From positions 1-64,000 of the forward strand of contig JAAYJE010000003.1 of assembly GCA_012523095.1 (NCBI GenBank): DNA of 64,000 nt, in the 5' to 3' direction. The translations under genes were made by a program, and so were the position numbers. The notes below the pieces were generated by a model, which was not told the origin of the DNA, made no database searches, and worked only from the letters and a program-made list of their open reading frames with translations. Within the stretch, counting starts at the first letter, position 1. Every line of letters begins with the position of its first letter. This DNA comes from Actinomycetota bacterium (GTDB taxonomy: Bacteria > Actinomycetota > Thermoleophilia > RBG-16-64-13). Shown here in pieces: positions 52,298 through 63,323 of the stretch.

Positions 52298-53953
52298 TCA
52301 CCCCTTTGGGGCACCTGTCCCCACCACCACCTCGTCGGTCATAGGATCCCTGTGTATAAGGCTGTGCCGTCGCCAGTCGACGTCGTCGCGCTCCGGGAAG
52401 TCACTGCGCAGATGAACTCCACGGCTCTCTTCCCGCCTGGCCGCGGCTACGACCATGTGTTGAGCGACCGTCAGCAGATTGAAGAGCTCGAGCTCGGCCA
52501 CGTTGAGACCTGGTGCTGCAAGCGAAGCCTGCAGTACATCCAGGGTCTGCCGCGCCTTCTCCAGGTCATCCCTGTTGCGCACGACTCCGCAAAGATCGGA
52601 CATGGTCTCCCCCACCGTCACACGACCCTCCGTGACCACGGTCGGGTCGTTGCCCTCTCTGGGCTCGTCCGCAAGATCGAGCTTCACCTTGCGTACCGCC
52701 GGATCGGCCACCGCCAGATACCGGTTCAGTTCCCGCACCGTGCGTTCTCCGAACACCAGGCCTTCGAGCAGCGAGTTGGACGCCAGCCGATTGGCCCCGT
52801 GGATGCCCGTGCTGGCCGTCTCCCCGCATGCGTATAGACCGGGCACGCTCGTCCTTCCCCAGGTGTCGGTGAGAACGCCCCCTATGAAGTAGTGAGAGGC
52901 GGGAGCCACGGGGATGAGCTCTTCGCAGAGATCGTATCCACGCTTCTTGAGCCCGCTGTAGACCGTGGGGAACCGCTCCTGCAGGAACTGGGCGTCCAGA
53001 TGACGGGCGTCCAGCCAGACGTGACCGGTCTTGTCCCGGTCGAGAATCCGCCGGATGTGGCGCACCACCACATCGCGCGGCGCGAGTTCCTCTCTAGGAT
53101 GAGATCCCACCATGAACCTCTCCCCAGAATCATCGCGCAGATAGGCCCCTTCGCCCCTCAGGGCCTCCGTCACGAGGAGAGTGGGATTCTCCGCGCCGTA
53201 GAAGGCCGTGGGATGGAACTGCATGAACTCCATGTCACGCATCACTGCGCCCGCTCGATAGGCCATGGCGTGGCCGTCGCCCGTAGCCATCAGCGGGTTG
53301 GTCGTGTGGGCGAAGACCTGCCCGGCTCCGCCGCATGCCAGCACTACGGACCTCGCGAGACTCACGGTCAGCTCGCCCTGCTCTCCCAGAGAGAGCGCCC
53401 CTACACAACGACCCGCGTCCATGAGCAGGTCGACCACGAACTCGTTCTCGTGCAATTCGACCCGCCCACCGACAGTGATGACTTCCGCAAGAGCGCTCGC
53501 CACTACGCTGCCGGTGGCGTCGCCTCCCGCGTGGACCACCCGAGCCATAGAGTGAGCGCCCTCTTTGCCCAGGATCAACTTGCCGTCACGCTTGTCGAAT
53601 CTCGTCCCCAGCCGCTCCAGCTCCAAGAGCCTGGCGGGTCCCTCCTCGACCAAGACCCGCACGGCTTCGTCATCGCACAGCCCCGCTCCCGCTTCCAGGG
53701 TGTCGTTCAGATGCAACTCAGGCGAGTCATGAGGGCTCATAGCGGCGGCGATACCACCTTGGGCGAGAAACGTGGTGGTCTGATCGAGCGTGCCCTTGGT
53801 GATGAGACCAACGTTCCATCTGTGGGCGGCGCCCGAAGCCGCCGTCAAGCCGGCGATGCCACCCCCGACCACCAGCACGTCATAACTGGAGTAGCGAAGA
53901 TCGGCCCCTCTGAGGGATATGAACGATGCAGCCGATTGTCCGTGATCGATCAC
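52298..53953 (-). CDS. nadB: L-aspartate oxidase
   Basis: A 551-residue flavoprotein making iminoaspartate for quinolinate. VLVVGGGIAGLTAASGA is the FAD site, FLAQGGIAAAM and MEFMQFHPTAF are family motifs, and TSIHGANRL-type GIHGANRLASNSLLEG the later one. GTG 53953 is the likely start. Although an oxidase by name it can use fumarate as electron acceptor in anaerobes. Confidence 0.95.
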   Translation of the reverse strand: MIDHGQSAASFISLRGADLRYSSYDVLVVGGGIAGLTAASGAAHRWNVGLITKGTLDQTTTFLAQGGIAAAMSPHDSPELHLNDTLEAGAGLCDDEAVRVLVEEGPARLLELERLGTRFDKRDGKLILGKEGAHSMARVVHAGGDATGSVVASALAEVITVGGRVELHENEFVVDLLMDAGRCVGALSLGEQGELTVSLARSVVLACGGAGQVFAHTTNPLMATGDGHAMAYRAGAVMRDMEFMQFHPTAFYGAENPTLLVTEALRGEGAYLRDDSGERFMVGSHPREELAPRDVVVRHIRRILDRDKTGHVWLDARHLDAQFLQERFPTVYSGLKKRGYDLCEELIPVAPASHYFIGGVLTDTWGRTSVPGLYACGETASTGIHGANRLASNSLLEGLVFGERTVRELNRYLAVADPAVRKVKLDLADEPREGNDPTVVTEGRVTVGETMSDLCGVVRNRDDLEKARQTLDVLQASLAAPGLNVAELELFNLLTVAQHMVVAAARREESRGVHLRSDFPERDDVDWRRHSLIHRDPMTDEVVVGTGAPKG

Positions 53954-53998
53954 GATCGTGCCTCAGCTAGACCTGAGGGTAGGTCGGCCGTCGACTCT

Positions 53999-55459
53999 TC
54001 ATCGGCCGCCCATCTCGATCATCCGCTGCACCGCACCCAGCGCTTTCTCCCGTGTCTCTGGATCGACCGTGACAACGGACTCCTCTGTACGCAGGGCCCT
54101 CAGCACCTTCTCGAGCGTGGTGAGCTTCATGTACGGGCAAACGGCCATCTCGCTCAGTGGGTAGAAGCGCTTGCGCGGGACGTCCTTCGACAGACGATAG
54201 AGCATGCCTATCTCGGTCCCGATGACGTACTCTGAAGCATCGTCCTCCCGGCAGTAGCGAATCATCCCCGATGTACTCTCCACCGCGTCGGCCATTTCGG
54301 CGACCTCAAGACGACATTCCGGGTGCACCACCACCTTCGCCGCCGGATGGACGGCCCGAGCTCTCTCTACATCGGCCACCTCGACGAGATCGTGGGTGGG
54401 GCAGAACCCGGGCCACAGAATCACGTCGCGTCCCGCCTTCTTGGCCGCCCACGCGCCGAGGTTGCGATCGGGAGTGAAGATGATCTCTTTGTCCGCCGGG
54501 ACGGAGCGGAGGACCTCCGCCGCGTTGGCGCTCGTACAGCAGATGTCGGACAGAGCCTTCACCGCGGCCGTGCTGTTGATGTAGCTCACCACCACCGCGT
54601 CCGGGTGCTCGGCCTTGAGCGCCCTCAGCCCCCGTTCGTCAATCATGTCGGCCATCGGGCATCCCGCCTGCACCTCTGGAGCGATGACCAACCGATCCGG
54701 AATCAGAATAGCCGCGGTCTCGGCCATGAAGTGAACACCGCAGAAGACGATCATGCGGGCGGATGACGCCGCCGCTTCCCGGGTCAGACCCAACGAATCA
54801 CCGGTGACATCGGCCACATCCTGCACTTCCGGACGCTGGTAGTTGTGGGCCAGGATCACAGCCTGCTTCTCAGCGGCAAGGCGGCGGATCTCTGCGTGGA
54901 TGGCTGCATAGTCCATGGAAAACCTCTTGCTCGTTCGTAGCGCGATCGCGCCCGTCTCGGAAGACACGCGTGTCATCACTTGGTCCTGCACCGAGCACAA
55001 GGCTTCAGCTACGCTCCTCCCCGACGGCAGCACAAGGTCCGGCGCCAGCTCAGCCAAAGGCTCAAGGACGAAGCGTCGTTCCTCCATGCGGGGGTGTGGG
55101 ACCTGCAGCTCGGCATCCGTGCTCGAGAACCCATGGTACCAAAGGATATCTATGTCTATGGTCCTGGGCCCCCACCTGACCGTACGCCGACGGCCCAGCT
55201 CGTTCTCGATGCCCTGAGCCGCGGTGAGCAGATCGCGGGGGGAAAGGGTGGTCTGCAACTCCGCCACCTGGTTCAGGTAGTCATCCTGGTCGGGACCGCA
55301 TACAGGCGCCGTATTGTACATGCTCGACTGCGCGGTAAGGGTGGTGTCGGGCAAAGCCGCGAGCAGCGCGCGTGCCCGCTTGATATTGGCCTCCCGACAT
55401 CCCATGTTAGACCCCAACCCCAGGTAGACTAGAGCCGGGCTGCGATCCACGGTGCTCAA
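53999..55459 (-). CDS. folK-nadA: FolK-NadA fusion: HPPK domain + quinolinate synthase
   Basis: A single 486-residue frame with two enzymes. Residues 1-160 are HPPK (folate): VYLGLGSNMGCREANI and TIDIDILWY, VPHPRMEERRFVLEPLAEL. After a ~20-residue linker, residues 182-486 are quinolinate synthase (NAD): HNYQRPEVQDVAD, VFCGVHFMAETA, GFCPTHDL, HPECRLEVAEMAD and MAVCPYMKLTTLEK, with the Fe-S cysteines in place. The TTG start overlaps the folB stop (TTGA). An ATG at 54916 with AAGAGG six bases upstream could also give NadA alone. The fusion joins the folate operon to the NAD operon. Confidence 0.9.
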   Translation of the reverse strand: MSTVDRSPALVYLGLGSNMGCREANIKRARALLAALPDTTLTAQSSMYNTAPVCGPDQDDYLNQVAELQTTLSPRDLLTAAQGIENELGRRRTVRWGPRTIDIDILWYHGFSSTDAELQVPHPRMEERRFVLEPLAELAPDLVLPSGRSVAEALCSVQDQVMTRVSSETGAIALRTSKRFSMDYAAIHAEIRRLAAEKQAVILAHNYQRPEVQDVADVTGDSLGLTREAAASSARMIVFCGVHFMAETAAILIPDRLVIAPEVQAGCPMADMIDERGLRALKAEHPDAVVVSYINSTAAVKALSDICCTSANAAEVLRSVPADKEIIFTPDRNLGAWAAKKAGRDVILWPGFCPTHDLVEVADVERARAVHPAAKVVVHPECRLEVAEMADAVESTSGMIRYCREDDASEYVIGTEIGMLYRLSKDVPRKRFYPLSEMAVCPYMKLTTLEKVLRALRTEESVVTVDPETREKALGAVQRMIEMGGR

Positions 55460-55833
55460 GTACTAGAGCCCTCGAGGTCGGCGCGCTGCAGTTCCACGGC
55501 AGCGCCCACACTTGCCAGGGCACACTCCACCGGCGGATGAGGCTTGGTAACCTGCACCCACACCTCGTCAATGGGGAACTTGGCCAGAATCGTCTCCGCA
55601 GTGACCTGAGCCAAGCGTTCCAACAGGTTATAGCTCTTCACGGTGGCCACCTCGACAATCACGTCGAGCACCTCAGTGTAGTCGACAGTGTCGACCACCT
55701 CGTCGGTCTCCGCCGCTCCGCAGTCGTTGATGGTGAGACGTACGTCGTAGAGCAGCCGCTGTCCGATGACCTTCTCTTCGCTACCCACTCCGTGATGACC
55801 GTAGAGCTCCAGTCCTTCGATGAAGATGTCCAC
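55456..55833 (-). CDS. folB: Dihydroneopterin aldolase
   Basis: A 125-residue enzyme of folate synthesis. IFIEGLELYGHHGVGSEEK carries the substrate-binding Tyr and His, YNLLERLAQVTAETIL the helix, and VQVTKPHPPVE the C-terminal conserved Lys region. Its stop overlaps the folK start. Confidence 0.95.
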   Translation of the reverse strand: MDIFIEGLELYGHHGVGSEEKVIGQRLLYDVRLTINDCGAAETDEVVDTVDYTEVLDVIVEVATVKSYNLLERLAQVTAETILAKFPIDEVWVQVTKPHPPVECALASVGAAVELQRADLEGSST

Positions 55834-55859
55834 TTGACCCCCGTTCTCCGTTTGACAGG

Positions 55860-57074
55860 CTATTCGGCCCGCGGCCGGAACACGGCCCGGGCCAGCCGCG
55901 CCGCGTCACGATTCGGCCCTACCCGGTGCACTCTCACTATCTGCACACCGGCCATAGTGGCCACGACGGTTGTGGCGGCGGTGGCAGCGTCACGCTCTTT
56001 GGGATCGTCGAGGCCGAGGACATCCCCCAAGAAACGCTTCCGCGACGCCCCTACCACGATAGGCCGCCCCAGAGAGCGAAAGGCCGCGAGGTCACGCAGG
56101 ATCTCGAGGTTGTGAGCGGTGGTCTTCCCAAAGCCCAGACCCGGGTCGATAAGCAGATTCTGCTCCTTGAGACCCTTGTCCACAGCCCAATTAAGCCTCT
56201 CCACAAAGAATTCGTACAGTTCCTGCACTACACTGCCGTACTCGGGATTCTTCTGCATGGTCCTCGGCTCGCCCAGCATGTGCATGAGCACCACCGGGCA
56301 CTCCGCGTCGCGCGCCACTGCGACCATCTCCGGATCCATACGGAGCGCCGAGATGTCGTTCACCATGTACGCGCCATTCTCGAGAGCTTCAGCCGCCACC
56401 TTGGCCTTGTAAGTGTCCACCGAGACGCGCCCGGGAAGCGCCGCTGCCAAGGCCTTGATGACCGGCAGGATCCGCTCAGACTCCTCATCTTCCGGCACCG
56501 GGTCGGCTCCAGGCCGAGTGGATTCGCCACCGACGTCGATCAGCGCGGCTCCTTCCTCTGCCATCGCCAGACCCGCCTTCACCGCCGTCTCGATGTCGTA
56601 GCACTCGTTGCCGTCGGAGAAGGAGTCGGGGGTCACATTCACGACTCCCATGAATACAGGGGTGTCGTCCAGTACCAATCCCACGGGGCCGGCCGGCCGG
56701 ATCTCATCGTAGTTGCGCAGCGCCGTCTCGATAGACACGGCGAGTGCCCGGAGACCGAACGGCTGCGCCTTCAGCTTGGGGATCAACCTATCGAAGTGAG
56801 CCAAGGTGCCCATGAGAATGCAGTCGGCCTTCTCTCCCCACCATTCGTAGACTTCCCGCGAGATGGCCACCTCGCCTCCTCGGGCGAGCATCTCCTGCTT
56901 GAGGATGTTGGCCGCCCGGAGGCTCAGATCCTTGACCCGCACGATCCGGATGAGGGCCTTCTTCTCCATGATATCGATGCCCGCCTGAGAGACACGCGCG
57001 TAGTCCAGAGCCTCTCTAACCTGGGTAAGGTCCCGCAGAACCAGGACCTGGGGGTGATCTTCGCCTGGGACCAT
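55860..57074 (-). CDS. folP: Dihydropteroate synthase with N-terminal extension
   Basis: A 404-residue protein, longer than the ~270 residues of typical DHPS. The first ~125 residues (LRDLTQVREALDYARV, VAISREVYEWW, DCILMGTLAHFDRL) form an additional domain seen in DHPS of some clostridia and Actinobacteria. The TIM barrel follows: MGVVNVTPDSFSDG, DVGGESTRPGA, NDISALRMDPEM, LIDPGLGFGKTTAHN, VGASRKRFLG. It joins pABA to the pterin; sulfonamides block this step. Confidence 0.95.
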   Translation of the reverse strand: MVPGEDHPQVLVLRDLTQVREALDYARVSQAGIDIMEKKALIRIVRVKDLSLRAANILKQEMLARGGEVAISREVYEWWGEKADCILMGTLAHFDRLIPKLKAQPFGLRALAVSIETALRNYDEIRPAGPVGLVLDDTPVFMGVVNVTPDSFSDGNECYDIETAVKAGLAMAEEGAALIDVGGESTRPGADPVPEDEESERILPVIKALAAALPGRVSVDTYKAKVAAEALENGAYMVNDISALRMDPEMVAVARDAECPVVLMHMLGEPRTMQKNPEYGSVVQELYEFFVERLNWAVDKGLKEQNLLIDPGLGFGKTTAHNLEILRDLAAFRSLGRPIVVGASRKRFLGDVLGLDDPKERDAATAATTVVATMAGVQIVRVHRVGPNRDAARLARAVFRPRAE

Positions 57075-57085
57075 CCGGTCTCCGA

Positions 57086-57655
57086 TCAGGCCTTGGGGGC
57101 CTCGATCAGGGCCAGTACTTCAGCCCGGCTGGCCGCGTTGGTATGAAAAAGCCCGCGCACCGCGGAGGTGACCACCAAGGAACCGGGCGCCCGCACTCCC
57201 CGCATGGACATGCAGAGATGCTCCGCCTGGATCAGAACCAGAACCCCCGACGGGTGTAGGGACTGCACTAGAGTGTCCGCTACCGTACTAGTGAGCCGCT
57301 CCTGCAGTTGCAGGCGGGCAGCTACCGTCCGTACCAGACGTACGATTTTGGAGATGCCGGTGATGCTGCCGTTCTTCGACGGGATATACGCCACGTGAGC
57401 TACCCCGTAGAAGGGAAGCAGGTGATGCTCACAGAGAGAGTGGAAGGTGATCTCGCGCACCAGCACCATCTCCTGGTGGGTGTCGGACCCGATGGGAGCC
57501 ACGATCGACAGAAGATCCTCCGACTCGGCGGCGAGGATGTCCTCATACATATCGGCCACACGGCGTGGAGTGTCCAACAGACCCTCGCGGTCCGGGTTCT
57601 CTCCGATGCCCTCGAGAAGAAGACGAACGCTCCTCTCGATCTTGGCCTTGTCCAC
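57086..57655 (-). CDS. folE: GTP cyclohydrolase I
   Basis: A 189-residue zinc enzyme that opens folate synthesis. SLCEHHLLPFYG holds the Cys and two His of the metal site with HLCMSMRGV the second Cys; PSKNGSITGISKIVRLV and LTSTVADTL are family motifs. GTG 57655 starts 8 bases after the ftsH stop. The run folE-folP-folB-folK covers most of the pathway. Confidence 0.96.
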   Translation of the reverse strand: MDKAKIERSVRLLLEGIGENPDREGLLDTPRRVADMYEDILAAESEDLLSIVAPIGSDTHQEMVLVREITFHSLCEHHLLPFYGVAHVAYIPSKNGSITGISKIVRLVRTVAARLQLQERLTSTVADTLVQSLHPSGVLVLIQAEHLCMSMRGVRAPGSLVVTSAVRGLFHTNAASRAEVLALIEAPKA

Positions 57656-57663
57656 GACCGGCT

Positions 57664-59628
<1,965 letters not shown>

Positions 59629-59646
59629 GTCGACTCCACAGTCGTT

Positions 59647-60198
59647 CTATTGGGCGAAGATACTACCACAAGAGCCCCCATCCGCGCCGCCGTCGACCAC
59701 CCCCAGATAGGGGAGGTTGCGATACTTCTCGGCGTGGTCCAGTCCATAGCCCACGACGAACTCGTTCGGGATCTCGAATCCGGTGTAGCGACACTCGAGT
59801 TCGGCCGTGCGGCGGCTGGGTTTGCTGAGCAGTGTGCATATTTCCAGACTGGCCGGATTACGGGTGCGGAGGCTCTTCGTCAGGTACTGGAGCGTAAGCC
59901 CGGAATCAATGATGTCTTCCACGATCAAGACGTGCCGGCCCTCGATATCGGTGTCGAGGTCTTTGAGGATCCGCACTACTCCTGAGCTCTCCGAGGACTG
60001 GCCGTAACTGGAAACGGCCATGAACTCTATCTCCAGGTCGAAGGGGAGCCGTCTCGTGAGATCAGCGATGAAGAACACCGCCCCCTTGAGGACGCAGATA
60101 AGCACAGGATGCTTGTCCGCATAATCCGCCGCGACGACGGCCGCCAATTCGTCGATCCTGGCCTGCAATTCCTCCGCGGAGACAAGCATCCTCACCAT
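59647..60198 (-). CDS. hpt: Hypoxanthine phosphoribosyltransferase
   Basis: A 183-residue purine salvage enzyme. VLKGAVFFIADLTR, VLIVEDIIDSGLTL (PRPP loop) and FEIPNEFVVGYGLDHAEKYRNLPYLG are typical. ATG 60198 follows GGAGGG and overlaps the tilS end by seven bases. Confidence 0.96.
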   Translation of the reverse strand: MVRMLVSAEELQARIDELAAVVAADYADKHPVLICVLKGAVFFIADLTRRLPFDLEIEFMAVSSYGQSSESSGVVRILKDLDTDIEGRHVLIVEDIIDSGLTLQYLTKSLRTRNPASLEICTLLSKPSRRTAELECRYTGFEIPNEFVVGYGLDHAEKYRNLPYLGVVDGGADGGSCGSIFAQ

Positions 60199-61649
60199 CG
60201 GTCACCCTCCACGTCGTCCGCTCCGTTAGACATCTCGTCGCCCCTTCCCACGGGGCTCACACTCAACCGCACGAGGACTTCGGTATTACCGGTGATTCTA
60301 CCTTCCTCCGCCAACACCAAACCACACACCCACACTATCCGCCCGCCGCAAACCACCAAAGGCCAACAGCCTCGTTCGGCCGCAGGCACCTGCAGATCTA
60401 CGAACACATCCTGCAGCTTCCGACGGCCCGGCGCTCCCAGAGGACGGACCCGGTCGCCCGGGCACGGAGCCCTCACCTCCAGCGGTCCGTCGAGACTTGC
60501 GGCGTCCAGGTAGGCTTCAACGGCTACGTCAGGCGACACGTAGACATCCGCCGGCTCGGCCCGCACCGTCCATCTCCCCCAGTCGACTTCACCCGGGACT
60601 GCCAAGGGTACGGGGCGCGGGACGGTCCGGCGAGCCCGCGTCCCTTTCTCCAATCGCAGACGATCGTACTGCTTATGGGCGCGCCACCCACCGGCCAGCG
60701 CTCGCTCCGCCGAACCCGACACGGTGAGCAGAGACTCCACGGCGAGCACGGCGGCGCGCGAGGCCGCAGGCCTCGCGCGCGCCTCCAACCACCTGTGCAA
60801 CAACAGCCGCCGTACCGGCGGCGTCAGCTCCAGCAGTCCCGCCACACTCAACTCCTCCGCCGCGGCGCCCTCAAAGCCCCCCTCCGTCACACCTGAAAAA
60901 GCCCCTTGGATGATCTCCTCGGCCAGCGCCTGCATCTCACCGGCCACCTCAGCCGCGCGGCAGGCCGCGTTCACCGCGCCGGGCAGGACGTCCTCCCAGG
61001 CCGGCAGTACGTTGCTGCGGATGGCGGTCCGCGCATACCCGGGGTAGGCGTTGCCGCTATCATCGGCGAAGTCGAGACCGTGTTCGACGCAGTATGCGGC
61101 CGTCTCCCCGCGTCTGCACTCGAGCAGGGGACGCACCCAGGGCGGATCGCAGGCGGCCATTCCGGCGAAGGCGGCCATTCCCCCGTACCGCCCCAATCGG
61201 TAGAGCATGTTCTCCACTTGGTCGTCCGCGGTATGGCCAAGAGCTATCCGAGCGCAACCCTGCTCCGAAGCCACACGGATGCCCGCTTCCCGCCGGACGT
61301 CCCGCGCCGTTTCCTGTACGTTGCCCTTCTCCTTCTCCACGGGACGATGCAGCACCGTCAACTGAACGGCCATGGCGGCGCAGGCCTGGGTCACCAAAGC
61401 CTGATCTCGGTCGCTCTCGCCACCGCGCAGATGATGGTTGATATGTAATGCATGCAGGAAGGCGGGTCCCACCTTCCCACCCGCTCCGCTCGTCAGGAGG
61501 TGGAGAAGCGCGAGGGAGTCCTGGCCGCCCGACACCATCACCAACGCGCCCGACCCGGCAGGGAACAAGCGCTCACGAGCCATAAGCCCACGCGCCTTGC
61601 GGGCGAGAGACGGGCGCCCCCGCCTTCTCGGTCGCGCCGCCGAGACCAT
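60192..61649 (-). CDS. tilS: tRNA(Ile)-lysidine synthase
   Basis: A 485-residue N-type ATPase that places lysidine at C34 of tRNA-Ile. The PP-loop is MVSGGQDSLALLH. HINHHLRG and ALGHTADDQVENML are the next motifs; the C-terminal domains follow. A TACAAT on the minus strand near 61692 could be its -10. It leads the block that continues through hpt and ftsH. Confidence 0.94.
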   Translation of the reverse strand: MVSAARPRRRGRPSLARKARGLMARERLFPAGSGALVMVSGGQDSLALLHLLTSGAGGKVGPAFLHALHINHHLRGGESDRDQALVTQACAAMAVQLTVLHRPVEKEKGNVQETARDVRREAGIRVASEQGCARIALGHTADDQVENMLYRLGRYGGMAAFAGMAACDPPWVRPLLECRRGETAAYCVEHGLDFADDSGNAYPGYARTAIRSNVLPAWEDVLPGAVNAACRAAEVAGEMQALAEEIIQGAFSGVTEGGFEGAAAEELSVAGLLELTPPVRRLLLHRWLEARARPAASRAAVLAVESLLTVSGSAERALAGGWRAHKQYDRLRLEKGTRARRTVPRPVPLAVPGEVDWGRWTVRAEPADVYVSPDVAVEAYLDAASLDGPLEVRAPCPGDRVRPLGAPGRRKLQDVFVDLQVPAAERGCWPLVVCGGRIVWVCGLVLAEEGRITGNTEVLVRLSVSPVGRGDEMSNGADDVEGDRW

Positions 61650-61734
61650 CGGGCCTACCTCCTCCTATCTGTGCCTGTAGAGGCTGCTATTGTACTCTTT
61701 GGAGAAAACGTCTCCTTCTCAACGGAAGGCCGCG

Positions 61735-62943
61735 GTGGACGACGGAAGCACGATAGAAGCCATGCCCGGCTCAGATGAACCCATCACCATCGTATACGGC
61801 CCTGAGCTGGCCTCATACAGCTTCAGCGAAGACCACCCTCTACAGGCGAGCCGCTACGTGCTCACCATGTCTCTGCTGTCGTCGCTGGGCTGGCTGGAGC
61901 ATCCGGGGCTTACATTCGAGACCCCCCGTTTCGCCTCGCTCTCCGAACTCCTTACCGTGCATTCATACGCCTACGTACAGGCCGTGCAGACCGGCCAGGC
62001 GATCGCTCGCGGCGATCGCCCGCCCGTGGACCTACAGATATTCGGGTTGGGGACTTCCGATGATCCTTTGTTCCCCAACATCCACGATGCGGCGGCCCTT
62101 TACACAGGCGCTACCCTGCAGGCCATGACCGCCGTACTCGAGGAACGGGCAGTACACGCCTATAGCCCCGCAGGCGGACAGCATCACGCCCATCGGTCTC
62201 AGGCCTCCGGATTCTGCGTCTACAATGACTGCGCCGCCGCTATCGCCGCCGCCATCGCCGCCGGGCGACGGGTCGCCTACATCGACTTCGATGCTCATCA
62301 CGGGGACGGGGTTCAGGACGCCTTCTACGACGACCCGCGCGCGCTCACCATCTCTATCCACGAGTCCGGGCAGTATCTGTTCCCCGGCACGGGGGACGTC
62401 GCGGAGACGGGTGAAGGTGACGGCCTGGGGACCTGCCTTAACATCCCCCTGCCCGCCTTTGCCGGCGACGAAGCCGTACTTGAAGCATTCGAACGGGTGA
62501 TCGAGCCGGCGGTGCGGGCCTACGCCCCGGACATCATCCTCACCCAGACCGGGGTCGACGCTCATCATGGCGATCCCTTGACTCACTTGACGGCGACACT
62601 TCAGCTTTTTCCCCGGCTGGCGTCACGGCTCCACGATCTCGCCCACGAATGCGCCTCAGGCAGATGGGTCATCGTTGGGGGCGGAGGCTACGACCCCGCC
62701 GACGTCACTCCACGAGCGTGGACGGCCTTCATCGGCACAGTTCTCGGTCGGAACATCGAGAATGTGGTGCTGCCCGAGGAATGGCTGCAGGCCTCTCGAC
62801 TCGCGGAAGGTGATCCCCCGCCTGTGCTCCTGTGGGACCCGGGCCCGCGCTACACGCCGCTGGAGACCGTCGATTTCCACTCCGTGCTCGAGGAGGCGGA
62901 GCGAACGGCTCTCGCCGCGGTGCTTGCTCGGTACGGCGACTGA
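61735..62943 (+). CDS. AcuC-like histone deacetylase family protein
   Basis: About 402 residues from GTG 61735 (GGAAGG five bases upstream; a TTG at 61690 and ATG at 61762 are alternatives). The arginase-deacetylase fold shows GGQHHAHRSQASGFCVYND (His pair), YIDFDAHHGDGVQDAF (Asp and His zinc ligands), and TGVDAHHGDPLTHL (second Asp). It should remove acetyl groups from a protein lysine or a small amine. In Bacillus AcuC regulates acetyl-CoA synthetase. Confidence 0.9.
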   Translation: MDDGSTIEAMPGSDEPITIVYGPELASYSFSEDHPLQASRYVLTMSLLSSLGWLEHPGLTFETPRFASLSELLTVHSYAYVQAVQTGQAIARGDRPPVDLQIFGLGTSDDPLFPNIHDAAALYTGATLQAMTAVLEERAVHAYSPAGGQHHAHRSQASGFCVYNDCAAAIAAAIAAGRRVAYIDFDAHHGDGVQDAFYDDPRALTISIHESGQYLFPGTGDVAETGEGDGLGTCLNIPLPAFAGDEAVLEAFERVIEPAVRAYAPDIILTQTGVDAHHGDPLTHLTATLQLFPRLASRLHDLAHECASGRWVIVGGGGYDPADVTPRAWTAFIGTVLGRNIENVVLPEEWLQASRLAEGDPPPVLLWDPGPRYTPLETVDFHSVLEEAERTALAAVLARYGD

Positions 62944-62972
62944 AACCGCCCAATAGAACCCACGGCGGCATC

Positions 62973-63001
62973 TTGCACTCCATTCGCGGCTTTGGTTATA
63001 C
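62973..63001 (+). promoter_or_regulatory. Promoter of the ferredoxin gene
   Basis: TTGCAC (62973-62978), 17 bases, then TTATAC (62996-63001), close to the sigma-A consensus, with the ferredoxin start 34 bases downstream of the -10. The gene is thus independently expressed. Confidence 0.8.
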
Positions 63002-63034
63002 TGGCACGTTTGTAAGTCCCAAAGGAGGAGTGCC

Positions 63035-63223
63035 ATGGGTGTTCCCAAAGTCGATCCCGACCTTTGCACCGGGTGCGGCGTCTGTGAGGATATCTGCGAG
63101 GATGTATTCGAGATCGGCGATGACGGCATCTGCCACGTGATCGATCCCAATGCGTGCGAAGACGCCGGCTGCTGCGAGGAAGCCGCTGACGAGTGCCCGG
63201 AAGGCGCCATCAGCATCGAGTAG
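63035..63223 (+). CDS. Ferredoxin with one [4Fe-4S] cluster
   Basis: A 62-residue electron carrier. CTGCGVCEDICEDVFEIG gives C-x2-C-x2-C-x3-C; the later Cys of CPEGAISIE closes the cluster, and the extra cysteines in DAGCCEEA do not form a second full motif, as in single-cluster ferredoxins. AAGGAGG precedes the ATG. It is flanked by a good promoter and a strong terminator, suggesting high expression as in anaerobes. Confidence 0.92.
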   Translation: MGVPKVDPDLCTGCGVCEDICEDVFEIGDDGICHVIDPNACEDAGCCEEAADECPEGAISIE

Positions 63224-63273
63224 ACGCACCGCGGTGTATTCGCGGAGCCCCATTCGAATCTGAACGTTTCAAG

Positions 63274-63304
63274 AAGAGCCGCCCCCGCCGGGAGCGGCTC
63301 TTTT
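63274..63304 (+). terminator. Rho-independent terminator after ferredoxin
   Basis: AAGAGCCGC (63274-63282) pairs with GCGGCTCTT (63294-63302) over an 11-base loop, followed by a T-run (63301-63304). Confidence 0.88.
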
Positions 63305-63323
63305 CGCATCTTCCCACCGTTGC

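Noticed and set aside
52892..54235. Long plus-strand frame (about 447 codons) over nadB and nadA
   Set aside because: Antisense to two clear enzymes; composition rich in His and Arg without any family motif.
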